A DNA stretch of 44,520 bases. It comes from Desmonostoc geniculatum HA4340-LM1. GTDB lineage: Bacteria > Cyanobacteriota > Cyanobacteriia > Cyanobacteriales > Nostocaceae. The notes beneath the pieces are model-generated. The model did not search any database and was not told the origin of the DNA. It worked only from the letters and a program-made list of their open reading frames with translations. The stretch lies in NCBI GenBank assembly GCA_019359545.1, contig JAHHHB010000055.1, positions 1 to 44,520 on the forward strand, in the 5' to 3' direction. The position numbers were made by a program, and so were the translations under genes. Of the stretch, positions 1 through 6,849 are shown one piece after another. Position 1 is the stretch's first letter. Each line of letters begins with the position of its first letter.

Positions 1-302
1 TAAGCTATCTGAGGGATTTTTTCAACTTCAAATGATTGTTAATAATCTGACTTGCTCAATTTTTCAAAACTTCAATATCCCTTATTTCTATTTTTCCTCT
101 GCCTAGAGTGACAAAAGAGGGTTAAGGCAGCAGGGGGGCAGGGGAGCAGAGGGAAAGGGTTTTTGGTTTTCTGCATAGATTCGGGAATCATAACTAATTA
201 GCCGGACGTGATGTTATGTCATGTCCGGTAAAAGATTTATGATTTAGGCTGACACGGGGACGCAAAGAGATTTTAATTGCAAGTGATTAGCCGGACATGA
301 CA
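1..302. other. Intergenic region with dispersed repeat
   Basis: No gene is supported here. Positions 155-207 are a 53-bp stretch found again, identical, at 32048-32100. Just after it, GCCGGAC (201-207) and GTCCGG (223-228) can pair across a short AT-rich loop, and the same CCGGACATGA-type word recurs near 290. The stretch before it (about 125-156) is G-rich with CAGGGG words, like other low-complexity tracts in this window. Confidence 0.6.
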
Positions 303-1853
303 TTAAGATAACTTTGTTACAAATCCCAACAATTTTTTAGTAGTTGATGTCAGGAGTGTACGACGATAGGCATCAGCTGCTTTTTTAATTGCTTCGGCTT
401 GAGTGGGATAAGGATGAATCACACTGCTTAATTTACTCAAACCGATTTTATTCACAATTGCTGTGGTTACTTCTGAGATCATTTCGCCGGCGTGAGGGGC
501 GACAATGGTTGCACCGAGAATTTCATCAGAACCTTTTTTATGGTGGATTTTCAGAAATCCTAAATCTTCACCATCGGCGATCGCTCGGTCTACAATATTA
601 AAAGGAATGGCGATCGTTGTCACTTCAATGCCTAGCTTCTGTGCCTCGTGTTCATACATTCCTACGTGGGCAATTTCTGGGTCAGTATAAGTTACCCAAG
701 GCATTACTAAGCTACTGAGTTTGGTACGTCCTAAGCCAAAGGGAGAAAACAAAGTATTCTTAATCACAATCCGTGCCGCTGCATCAGCAGCATGGGTAAA
801 CTTCCACTTCATGCAGATATCCCCCGCCGCATAGATTTTGGGATTGGTTGTTTGCAGGTAATCATTGACCTTCACACCTTGGCGCTTGTCATATTCTACA
901 CCCGCTGCTTCTAAATTTAGACCTTCTACATTCGGGGCACGCCCAGTACCAACTAAAATTTCATCTACTGTCACAGAATCTCGGTGACCATTGGAGGAAA
1001 AGTAAAGCCGTTTACCCTCGGTGACTGTTACTACTTCTTCTAATTTGGAATTCAACACCACGCGAATTCCTTCGTTAATCAAAACCCTTTGGAGAATTTT
1101 AGCAGCCTCGGCATCTTCTTTGTTGAGAATCTGAGAACCGCTATGAAAAAGTACCACCTCAGAACCCAAGCGCCGAAAAGCTTGCGCCAATTCGCAACCA
1201 ATTGGACCGCCACCAATTACCGCCAAACGTTCCGGTCGTTGGATTAAGGAAAAAACTGTTTCGTTGGTGAGATAACCTGCTTGTTCAAGTCCAGGAATCG
1301 CCGGTTGTGCGGCTCTGGCTCCAGTCGCAATTACAGCTTTTTTAAATCGGAGAGTTTTTTCGCCGACTTCCACGGTATTTTTACTCGCAAATCGACCGCT
1401 ACCTAAGAAGACATCGACACCCAAATTTTTAAATCGTTCTGCTGAGTCATTATGGCTGATATCAGCTCTTATCCGGCGCATCCTGGCCATGACTGTGGGA
1501 AAATCAACGTCAATATTATGTTGGGGAATATTAACTCCCAAGTTTTTAGCATTCCAAATTTCCCCAACTACGCGAGCGGAACGAATCACAGTTTTAGATG
1601 GTACGCAACCAACATTCAAGCAATCTCCACCCATGAGATGCTTTTCAATTAATGCTACTTTTAAACCCAAATCTAAACCTGCTGCACCTGCGGCTACGAC
1701 TAAACCGGCTGTACCAGCACCAATTACTACTAAGTCATAAATATCGGCGGGTTGAGGATTGACCCAATTTGGTGGATGAACGTAAGATACTAACTTTTGG
1801 TTATACTCGTCCATTGGGCGGACTGTGACTATCTCGAATTCGGAATTGGTCAT
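303..1853 (-). CDS. FAD/NAD(P) disulfide oxidoreductase (mercuric reductase-like)
   Basis: This 516-residue protein belongs to the class I pyridine nucleotide-disulfide oxidoreductases (dihydrolipoamide dehydrogenase, glutathione and mercuric reductases). The FAD-binding GAGTAG lies at about residues 45-50. The redox-active pair C78 and C83 sits in GGDCLNVGCVPSK, and a second Rossmann motif (IGGGPIGCE) is near residue 213. The C-terminal HPYPTQAE contains the His-Glu pair used in catalysis. A lipoamide dehydrogenase role is less likely because the N-terminus carries about 35 extra residues and the neighbours are membrane proteins. There is no heavy-metal-binding HMA domain and no mer operon, so mercury reduction is doubtful. 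It lies downstream of two VTT-domain membrane proteins on the same strand, and a membrane-linked redox role is a reasonable guess. The substrate is unknown. Confidence 0.85.
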   Translation of the reverse strand: MTNSEFEIVTVRPMDEYNQKLVSYVHPPNWVNPQPADIYDLVVIGAGTAGLVVAAGAAGLDLGLKVALIEKHLMGGDCLNVGCVPSKTVIRSARVVGEIWNAKNLGVNIPQHNIDVDFPTVMARMRRIRADISHNDSAERFKNLGVDVFLGSGRFASKNTVEVGEKTLRFKKAVIATGARAAQPAIPGLEQAGYLTNETVFSLIQRPERLAVIGGGPIGCELAQAFRRLGSEVVLFHSGSQILNKEDAEAAKILQRVLINEGIRVVLNSKLEEVVTVTEGKRLYFSSNGHRDSVTVDEILVGTGRAPNVEGLNLEAAGVEYDKRQGVKVNDYLQTTNPKIYAAGDICMKWKFTHAADAAARIVIKNTLFSPFGLGRTKLSSLVMPWVTYTDPEIAHVGMYEHEAQKLGIEVTTIAIPFNIVDRAIADGEDLGFLKIHHKKGSDEILGATIVAPHAGEMISEVTTAIVNKIGLSKLSSVIHPYPTQAEAIKKAADAYRRTLLTSTTKKLLGFVTKLS

Positions 1854-1987
1854 TGTTGATACCTTTTTTTAAAAGTGAAAATACCAAAGTCAAGATAAAT
1901 TGATTTATGGTTATTTAATTAGAATTACATCTTTGGATTGTTTTATCGGTTTGAGAATTGACAATTCAATAGGAAGAAGTTTTTAAA

Positions 1988-2045
1988 CGCATAGGCGCTT
2001 CTCTACGAGACGCTACGCGAACGCCTTCCCGTAGGGTAGGGACGC
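1988..2045. repeat. REP-like repeat (GAGACGCTACGCGAACG family)
   Basis: The 17-mer GAGACGCTACGCGAACG is at 2007-2023, flanked by partly complementary GC-rich arms. The same 17-mer occurs twice more in this window, at 24235-24251 and 24289-24305. It matches my memory of a small intergenic repeat very common in Nostoc-type genomes. Its function is unknown. Confidence 0.7.
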
Positions 2046-2116
2046 TAAGTAAGCGCAGAGGTACGCAGAGTTTTAAACATACTACTTGAAATTGGTAAGG
2101 GAAGAGAGGGCAGAAG

Positions 2117-2839
2117 CTATAAAACCTCATCTTCTAGGGCTTTGCGAGCAATGCGGGTGATATAAATTGTAACGGCGACTGTGGCAATAAAACCCAAGAT
2201 CCGGATTGTCCATTGTACGGTGGGGTTGGTGGGTTGAGCCTGGGTACCAATCATGGCAAGATTACCTGCAAGGGAACCAATATAAACATACATGATGGTT
2301 CCGGGAATCATGCCCACGGAACCGATAAAGTAATCTTTGAGGGAAACCCCTGTGATGCCAAAGGCGTAGTTTAATAAATTGAAAGGAAATATCGGCGACA
2401 GTCGCGTTAACAGCACAATTTTTAATCCTTTTCTGCCAACAGCTTCATCAATGGCGGCAAATTTTTTGTTATCTGCAATTTTACGAGCAACCCAGTCCCT
2501 TGCTAAATAACGTCCGACAAGGAAAGCAGCTGTAGCGCCAAGGGTTGCACCAATGAACACGTACAAAGAACCCCAAATTACGCCAAAGATAACGCCAGAA
2601 CCTAAGGTGAGAACGGAACCTGGGAAGAAAGCGACGGTAGCGATAATGTAAAGTGCAATAAAAGCGATCGCTCCCACTCTACCAAGACTATTAATCCACT
2701 GCAACGCGTCCTGTAAAATTGCTTGGGGATTAAAAGAATTAGTATTTACAGATTCTTGTGCTAAGGCAAACTCTGTATTGAACAAAAAACCAAAACCAAC
2801 TACTAGCAATATTAATCCAATCAATCTAAAACTCCTCAT
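2117..2839 (-). CDS. TVP38/TMEM64 (VTT domain) membrane protein
   Basis: The protein has 240 residues. A hydrophobic N-terminus that could be a signal anchor is followed by the VTT/SNARE-associated (DedA-like) domain. The family landmarks are visible: GATLGATAAFLVGRYLARD near residue 100 and LTRLSPIFPFNLLNYAFG near residue 145, with several membrane helices. VTT proteins are linked to lipid transport or scrambling; the bacterial TVP38 branch has no settled substrate. The next gene upstream is a close paralogue on the same strand, which points to a tandem duplication. A short space separates it from the oxidoreductase downstream. The family call is firm, the function is not. Confidence 0.85.
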   Translation of the reverse strand: MRSFRLIGLILLVVGFGFLFNTEFALAQESVNTNSFNPQAILQDALQWINSLGRVGAIAFIALYIIATVAFFPGSVLTLGSGVIFGVIWGSLYVFIGATLGATAAFLVGRYLARDWVARKIADNKKFAAIDEAVGRKGLKIVLLTRLSPIFPFNLLNYAFGITGVSLKDYFIGSVGMIPGTIMYVYIGSLAGNLAMIGTQAQPTNPTVQWTIRILGFIATVAVTIYITRIARKALEDEVL

Positions 2840-2887
2840 TCTCTCTGCGCCTCTCTTGTCTCTGCGTGAAAAAAAACATCATAATTA

Positions 2888-3643
2888 TTACTCTACCGAT
2901 GAATCTGGTTTCTCTAAATGACTTATTTCTGCAATTACCACACTTTTAGCTAAAGCTTTCTGAGCAATTTTTGTAATATAAATAGTCACCGCAACGGTAG
3001 CAATTAACCCAACTCCTTGCATTATCCATTGCCAGATTTGAGTTTCTGGAGTAATCGGTTGATGAGATGTGTTAATCATGGCAATATTTCCAGCTAAAGA
3101 ACCAATATAAACGTACATCACAGTGCCAGGAATAATGCCAAAAGAACCTAATATATAATCTTTGAGAGAAACTTGTGTGACTCCGAAAGCATAATTCAAT
3201 AAATTGAAAGGAAAAACAGGAGATAGACGAGTTAGCAAGACAATTTTCCACCCTTCTTTCGCAACTGCTAAATCAATTGCTTTAAATTTAGGATGTTTGT
3301 CCATTTGTTGGCAAACCCAATTCCGCGAGAGGTAACGTCCAACAATAAAAGCTAATGTAGCTCCAATTATGGCAGCAATTAGTACATATATTGAACCCCA
3401 AAATACTCCAAACAGACAACCACCTTTGAGAGTTAATAGGGAACCAGGTATAAACAATAATGTTGCTAAGTTGTAGATGACTATGTAGGCTATGGGGCCG
3501 AAGATGCCAAGACTCTCAACCCAAATAATTAAGGTGTGTAAAAGTCCTTGAAAATTGAACTGTTTAGCGGCAATTATGAGAGTGACAACGAAGCAAGTTA
3601 GCAGTAATAGTTTGAGTTTGGAATTGAATAAGGGCTTCTTCAT
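2888..3643 (-). CDS. TVP38/TMEM64 (VTT domain) membrane protein, paralogue
   Basis: This 251-residue protein has the same layout as its downstream neighbour. An N-terminal membrane helix is followed by GATLAFIVGRYLSRNW and LTRLSPVFPFNLLNYAFG, with further helices after that. The two proteins align along almost their whole length, so they arose by tandem duplication. They have diverged at the N-terminus and in the last 15 residues. Both are about 48 bp apart on the minus strand and are probably co-transcribed. A small hairpin (GACGCGA/TCGCGTC, 3664-3681) lies just upstream of the start. Substrate and topology cannot be settled from sequence. Confidence 0.85.
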   Translation of the reverse strand: MKKPLFNSKLKLLLLTCFVVTLIIAAKQFNFQGLLHTLIIWVESLGIFGPIAYIVIYNLATLLFIPGSLLTLKGGCLFGVFWGSIYVLIAAIIGATLAFIVGRYLSRNWVCQQMDKHPKFKAIDLAVAKEGWKIVLLTRLSPVFPFNLLNYAFGVTQVSLKDYILGSFGIIPGTVMYVYIGSLAGNIAMINTSHQPITPETQIWQWIMQGVGLIATVAVTIYITKIAQKALAKSVVIAEISHLEKPDSSVE

Positions 3644-3775
3644 TTTGATAACTAGAAGGTAAGACGCGATGAATCGCGTCTCTACAAGTGGTCTATTTGT
3701 GGCATTCTTTTTTCAAATTGGTATTACACGTCGAATCTAATAGCACTAAGATATACTACTAACATGAGAAATAGC

Positions 3776-4486
3776 TTAAATCCTCTTAAATTTTTCTCGT
3801 CGATACCAGCCACGAATTCGCTCAGGTGAAACACCGAGCAAATAAGCAATAATTACTATTTGATTAAGTAGCGTAGTTTTCAACACTCCCTTTTGCAACC
3901 ATCTACGGGCTGAGGTAACAACTGGTGCGGAGATAATTGTAATACGTCCGATCGCTTTTAAACGACGTACCAGTTCAAAGTCTTCCATGATGGGCAATTC
4001 AGGAAAACCGCCAATTTGTTGAAATACTGCTTTGGTGAGGAAAATTGCTTGGTCACCGTATGGCATTTGGCAAAAATGCGATCGCCATTTCACACCCAAC
4101 TCTACCCATCGTAAACTCAAAAGGGATGAATCAATCCGCAAGTTAAATGCACCAGCTACAGTCCCAGGTTGTTGTAGGGCTGTGCAAATTATCTCATCAA
4201 ACCCAGCAGGTAAATGAGTATCGGCATGAAGAAATAGCAGAATATCGCCGCTAGCCGCTACAGCACCCGTGTTCATTTGTATAGCACGACCGGGAGATGA
4301 TGAGATAACTTTGACACCTAAAGATTGAGCTATCGCCGCAGTATCATCGCTAGAGCCACCATCTACGACGATGACTTCTATATTTGTACTGATTTGAGTA
4401 GTAGCAATAGCTTCTTTGATATTTTTTTCTTCATTGAAAGTTGGAATGATAATAGAAATTTTACTGGCAACAATATTCTCACTCAT
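3776..4486 (-). CDS. Family 2 glycosyltransferase (TIGR04283-like)
   Basis: This 236-residue GT-A enzyme lacks membrane helices apart from a hydrophobic patch near the C-terminus. Visible motifs are ISIIIPTFNEEKNI at the N-terminus, VVDGGSSDDT, the metal-binding HADTHLP, and MEDFELVRRLK as the acceptor/base region. The ending SARRWLQKGVLKT is typical of the short TIGR04283 group, often found near rSAM or selenium-linked genes. It lies upstream of the two VTT proteins and downstream of hpnH, all on the minus strand. It could act on a lipid acceptor, but that is inferred only from its neighbours. It is too short to be HpnI. Confidence 0.8.
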   Translation of the reverse strand: MSENIVASKISIIIPTFNEEKNIKEAIATTQISTNIEVIVVDGGSSDDTAAIAQSLGVKVISSSPGRAIQMNTGAVAASGDILLFLHADTHLPAGFDEIICTALQQPGTVAGAFNLRIDSSLLSLRWVELGVKWRSHFCQMPYGDQAIFLTKAVFQQIGGFPELPIMEDFELVRRLKAIGRITIISAPVVTSARRWLQKGVLKTTLLNQIVIIAYLLGVSPERIRGWYRREKFKRI

Positions 4487-4512
4487 GATTTGGTCAAAAG
4501 AGTTTGACTAAC

Positions 4513-4545
4513 TAGGCATCATCTTCGGTAATGTAATTGACGACC
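4513..4545 (-). pseudogene. Relic of IS630-type transposase C-terminus
   Basis: The minus strand reads VVNYITEDDA before a stop. The transposase end at 44407-44520 contains AVNYITEDDA, and 23 of 24 nucleotides match over the core (aatta.attaccgaagatgatgcc). This suggests a scrap of a related insertion sequence left between hpnH and the glycosyltransferase. Nothing else of the element is visible. Confidence 0.5.
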
Positions 4546-4575
4546 TCTAATAATCATAGAAAAATTAATAGAGAA

Positions 4576-4596
4576 GCGGAGCTTCTTCAGCTCCGC
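4576..4596 (-). terminator. Possible terminator after hpnH
   Basis: GCGGAGCT (4576-4583) and AGCTCCGC (4589-4596) form a perfect 8-bp stem with a 5-nt loop. It lies 26 bp past the hpnH stop. On the minus strand the downstream sequence is moderately U-rich (TTCTCTATTAATTTT). It could instead be an intergenic repeat; a similar palindrome is near 19830. Confidence 0.45.
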
Positions 4597-4622
4597 TCGA
4601 TGCTAATCGTAGCTTAAATGCT

Positions 4623-5642
4623 TTAATTCCTACCAAAGACACTAGTAAGGGCACGCGCCATGTTTTGCGGTTGCATCGCATCCATCGCGGCTGTGGGTTC
4701 GTAGCCGCAGTGAACCATGCAATCGGCACACTTGGGATTACCACTCTTCTGGCCGTATTGACTCCAGTCAGTTTTTGCTAGTAATTCTTGGAAGGTAGAG
4801 TAATAACCCTCGTTCAGCAGATAGCAAGGTTTTTGCCAACCAAGAACGCTATAACTTGGGCTACCCCAAGGCGTGCATTCGTAGTCTTTCTCACCGATAA
4901 GAAAATCGAGGAACAGCGGATTGTGATTGAAGTTCCAGTTTTTTGCACCGGTTTTGTATGGAGCCAGGATTTCTCGGAACAGGGCGCGTGTTTGTTCGCG
5001 GTGGAGAAAATGATCTTGATCTGGTGCCCACTCGTAGCTGTAGCCAGGAGAAATCATCATCCCGTCGGTATTGAGTGTTTCCAGGAAATCAAAGAACTCT
5101 TGCATGTCTTTGGGGTCAGTACCCTCAAAGATTGTGGTATTAGTGGTGACACGGAAGCCTCTAGCTTTAGCGGCGCGAATGGCTTGGACAGCAATATCAA
5201 AAACACCTTTGCGATCGACACAGCGATCGTGCAACTCCCGCATCCCATCTAGATGGACGCTAAAAGTCAGATAAGGGGAAGGTTGAAACTTATCGAGGCT
5301 CTTTTCTAACAACAAACCATTGGTACACAAGTAAATATACTTTTTGCGCTCAACTAATCCCCGCACAATCTCGTCAATTTGGGGATGTAGCAGAGGTTCT
5401 CCCCCAGGAATTGAGACAACTGGTGCGCCACACTCTTCCACTGCGGCGAAGCACTGCTCTGGGGTGAGGTTTTGCTTTAATATTTCCTTTGGATGTTGTA
5501 TTTTACCACAACCTGTACACGCTAGATTACACCGAAAAAGAGGTTCCAACATTAATACTAAAGGAAAGCGTTTGCGTCCCAACAGACGTTGAGTCACGAG
5601 ATATTTGCCGATATCTATAGCTTGTTGTAGATTAACTGCCAT
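4623..5642 (-). CDS. hpnH: HpnH, adenosylhopane synthase (radical SAM)
   Basis: This 339-residue protein is the radical SAM enzyme that attaches the 5'-deoxyadenosyl group to diploptene. That is the first step of C35 hopanoid side-chain synthesis. The [4Fe-4S] cluster ligands C38, C42 and C45 are in [19 protein letters not shown]-binding GGEPLL follows near residue 100. A C-terminal cysteine-rich segment ([12 protein letters not shown]) is typical of the HpnH/SPASM-like branch. Length and N-terminus match the family. It is 63 bp downstream of hpnA on the same strand, and hpnG lies about 5 kb away on the other strand, so the side-chain genes are clustered but not in one operon. Confidence 0.93.
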   Translation of the reverse strand: MAVNLQQAIDIGKYLVTQRLLGRKRFPLVLMLEPLFRCNLACTGCGKIQHPKEILKQNLTPEQCFAAVEECGAPVVSIPGGEPLLHPQIDEIVRGLVERKKYIYLCTNGLLLEKSLDKFQPSPYLTFSVHLDGMRELHDRCVDRKGVFDIAVQAIRAAKARGFRVTTNTTIFEGTDPKDMQEFFDFLETLNTDGMMISPGYSYEWAPDQDHFLHREQTRALFREILAPYKTGAKNWNFNHNPLFLDFLIGEKDYECTPWGSPSYSVLGWQKPCYLLNEGYYSTFQELLAKTDWSQYGQKSGNPKCADCMVHCGYEPTAAMDAMQPQNMARALTSVFGRN

Positions 5643-5705
5643 AATTGCGATCGCTCCTCTTTAAGATATAAAAACACCACTGTAGGGTAGCACCGCTGTG
5701 CTAAC

Positions 5706-6731
5706 CTACTCATTGACGTAACCCTGAGTTACAAACCAATCCACAGCATCCTGGAGTGCCCCATTGATTGGAGATTGGGGTAAACCCAACTGTTGCACTG
5801 CCTTAGCGGCATTGTAATACATAGGTTGTTTCGCCATGCGAACGCCATCTATAGGCACCGAAGGCGATTTCCCCAGTGGTGCGAGAATTTTTTCATCAAC
5901 CCAAGCAACACTCAGGGGTAACCAAGTGGGTAAACTTCGCTGGGGTGCTGTCAAGCCTGTAATCTCGGAGAGTTGTTCGAGTAGTTGTTTGAGACTGAGG
6001 TTTTGGTGACCCAATATATAGCGATCGCCAGATTTACCCCGCTGCAAGGCCAGTAAATGCCCCCATACCACATCCCGCACATCGATAAAATTCAAACCAG
6101 TATCCAAGTAAAAAGGCATTTGTCGCCGCAAAAACCGCAGTATTATATCACCTGTAGGGGTAGGTTTGATATCCAATGACCCAATTGGGCTGCTGGGATT
6201 GACTATAACTACCTCCTGACCTTTAGCAGCGGCTTGTATAGCTTCTCGTTCGGCGAGAAATTTAGACTTTTTATAGTTACCCACCAACTTTTCTAAGGGA
6301 CTCTGATGTGTTTCATCAACGACTTCACCAGATGATCCCACCCCAATAGCTGCCACGGAACTGGTATAAACGGTGCGTTCAATTCCCGCTTTCTTGGCTG
6401 CTGCTAGGACATTGCGGGTACCTAAAACATTATGACTGTGGAGTAACTCCCGGTCAGCTTGCCACAAAGAGTAATGGGCTGCCACATGAAACAGGTATTG
6501 ACAATCGCTCATCTCTTGCCAGAGATTTGCATCGTTCAAATCGCCTTTGACAATTTCCACCTCCAGACTGCGTAGATTTTGGAGATTGCTGCTGGGGCGT
6601 ACCAGTGCTTTAACTGTATATCCCTCTTGCAGCAGCAACCGCACCAAATGGGCACCAATAAAACCTGTACCGCCCGTGACAAAAACCCTTTTGGATTTTG
6701 GATTTTGGATTTTGGATTTTGGATTGATCAA
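5706..6731 (-). CDS. hpnA: HpnA, hopanoid-associated sugar epimerase
   Basis: This NAD-dependent epimerase/dehydratase of the extended SDR family is about 341 residues long. The NAD motif GGTGFIGAH is near residue 20, and the catalytic pair is in YKKSKFLAER near residue 155. The N-terminal half is typical of HpnA, found beside hpnH and hpnG in many hopanoid producers; its exact substrate is not established. The start is odd. No ATG exists before the Rossmann fold, an in-frame TAG lies five codons upstream, and the only plausible start is TTG at 6731, beside a tandem TTTTGGA repeat. The first 14 residues (INPKSKIQNPKSKR) are therefore repeat-encoded. hpnH follows on the same strand. Confidence 0.88.
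   Translation of the reverse strand: MINPKSKIQNPKSKRVFVTGGTGFIGAHLVRLLLQEGYTVKALVRPSSNLQNLRSLEVEIVKGDLNDANLWQEMSDCQYLFHVAAHYSLWQADRELLHSHNVLGTRNVLAAAKKAGIERTVYTSSVAAIGVGSSGEVVDETHQSPLEKLVGNYKKSKFLAEREAIQAAAKGQEVVIVNPSSPIGSLDIKPTPTGDIILRFLRRQMPFYLDTGLNFIDVRDVVWGHLLALQRGKSGDRYILGHQNLSLKQLLEQLSEITGLTAPQRSLPTWLPLSVAWVDEKILAPLGKSPSVPIDGVRMAKQPMYYNAAKAVQQLGLPQSPINGALQDAVDWFVTQGYVNE
6689..6723. repeat. Heptanucleotide array TTTTGGA x5
   Basis: There are five perfect tandem copies of TTTTGGA. On the minus strand the array is read as the N-terminus of hpnA (NPKSKIQ-type heptad). It is a short tandemly repeated repetitive sequence of the kind known in heterocystous cyanobacteria. Confidence 0.9.
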
Positions 6732-6821
6732 TTTGGAATTCCCCTATTTTGAATTTTGGATACAGAAATTTTGCACTAAGTAATGTAAATCTCTGAATCT
6801 GATCAGTCCTCCCCGTTCAAA

Positions 6822-6849
6822 ATCTCAAATCTCAAATCTCAAATCTCAA
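6822..6849. repeat. Heptanucleotide array ATCTCAA x4
   Basis: There are four perfect tandem copies. The array overlaps the end of the RND permease gene: its last residues (FEI) and the TGA stop are read from the repeat on the minus strand. The original 3' end of that gene may have been replaced. Confidence 0.85.

Noticed and set aside
303..1853. A true mercuric reductase or a lipoamide dehydrogenase.
   Set aside because: There is no HMA domain, no mer genes and no 2-oxoacid dehydrogenase genes nearby. Only the superfamily can be supported.
4788..5252. A 154-codon plus-strand frame inside hpnH.
   Set aside because: It is the antisense shadow of a well-conserved radical SAM gene, with no motifs and no ribosome site.
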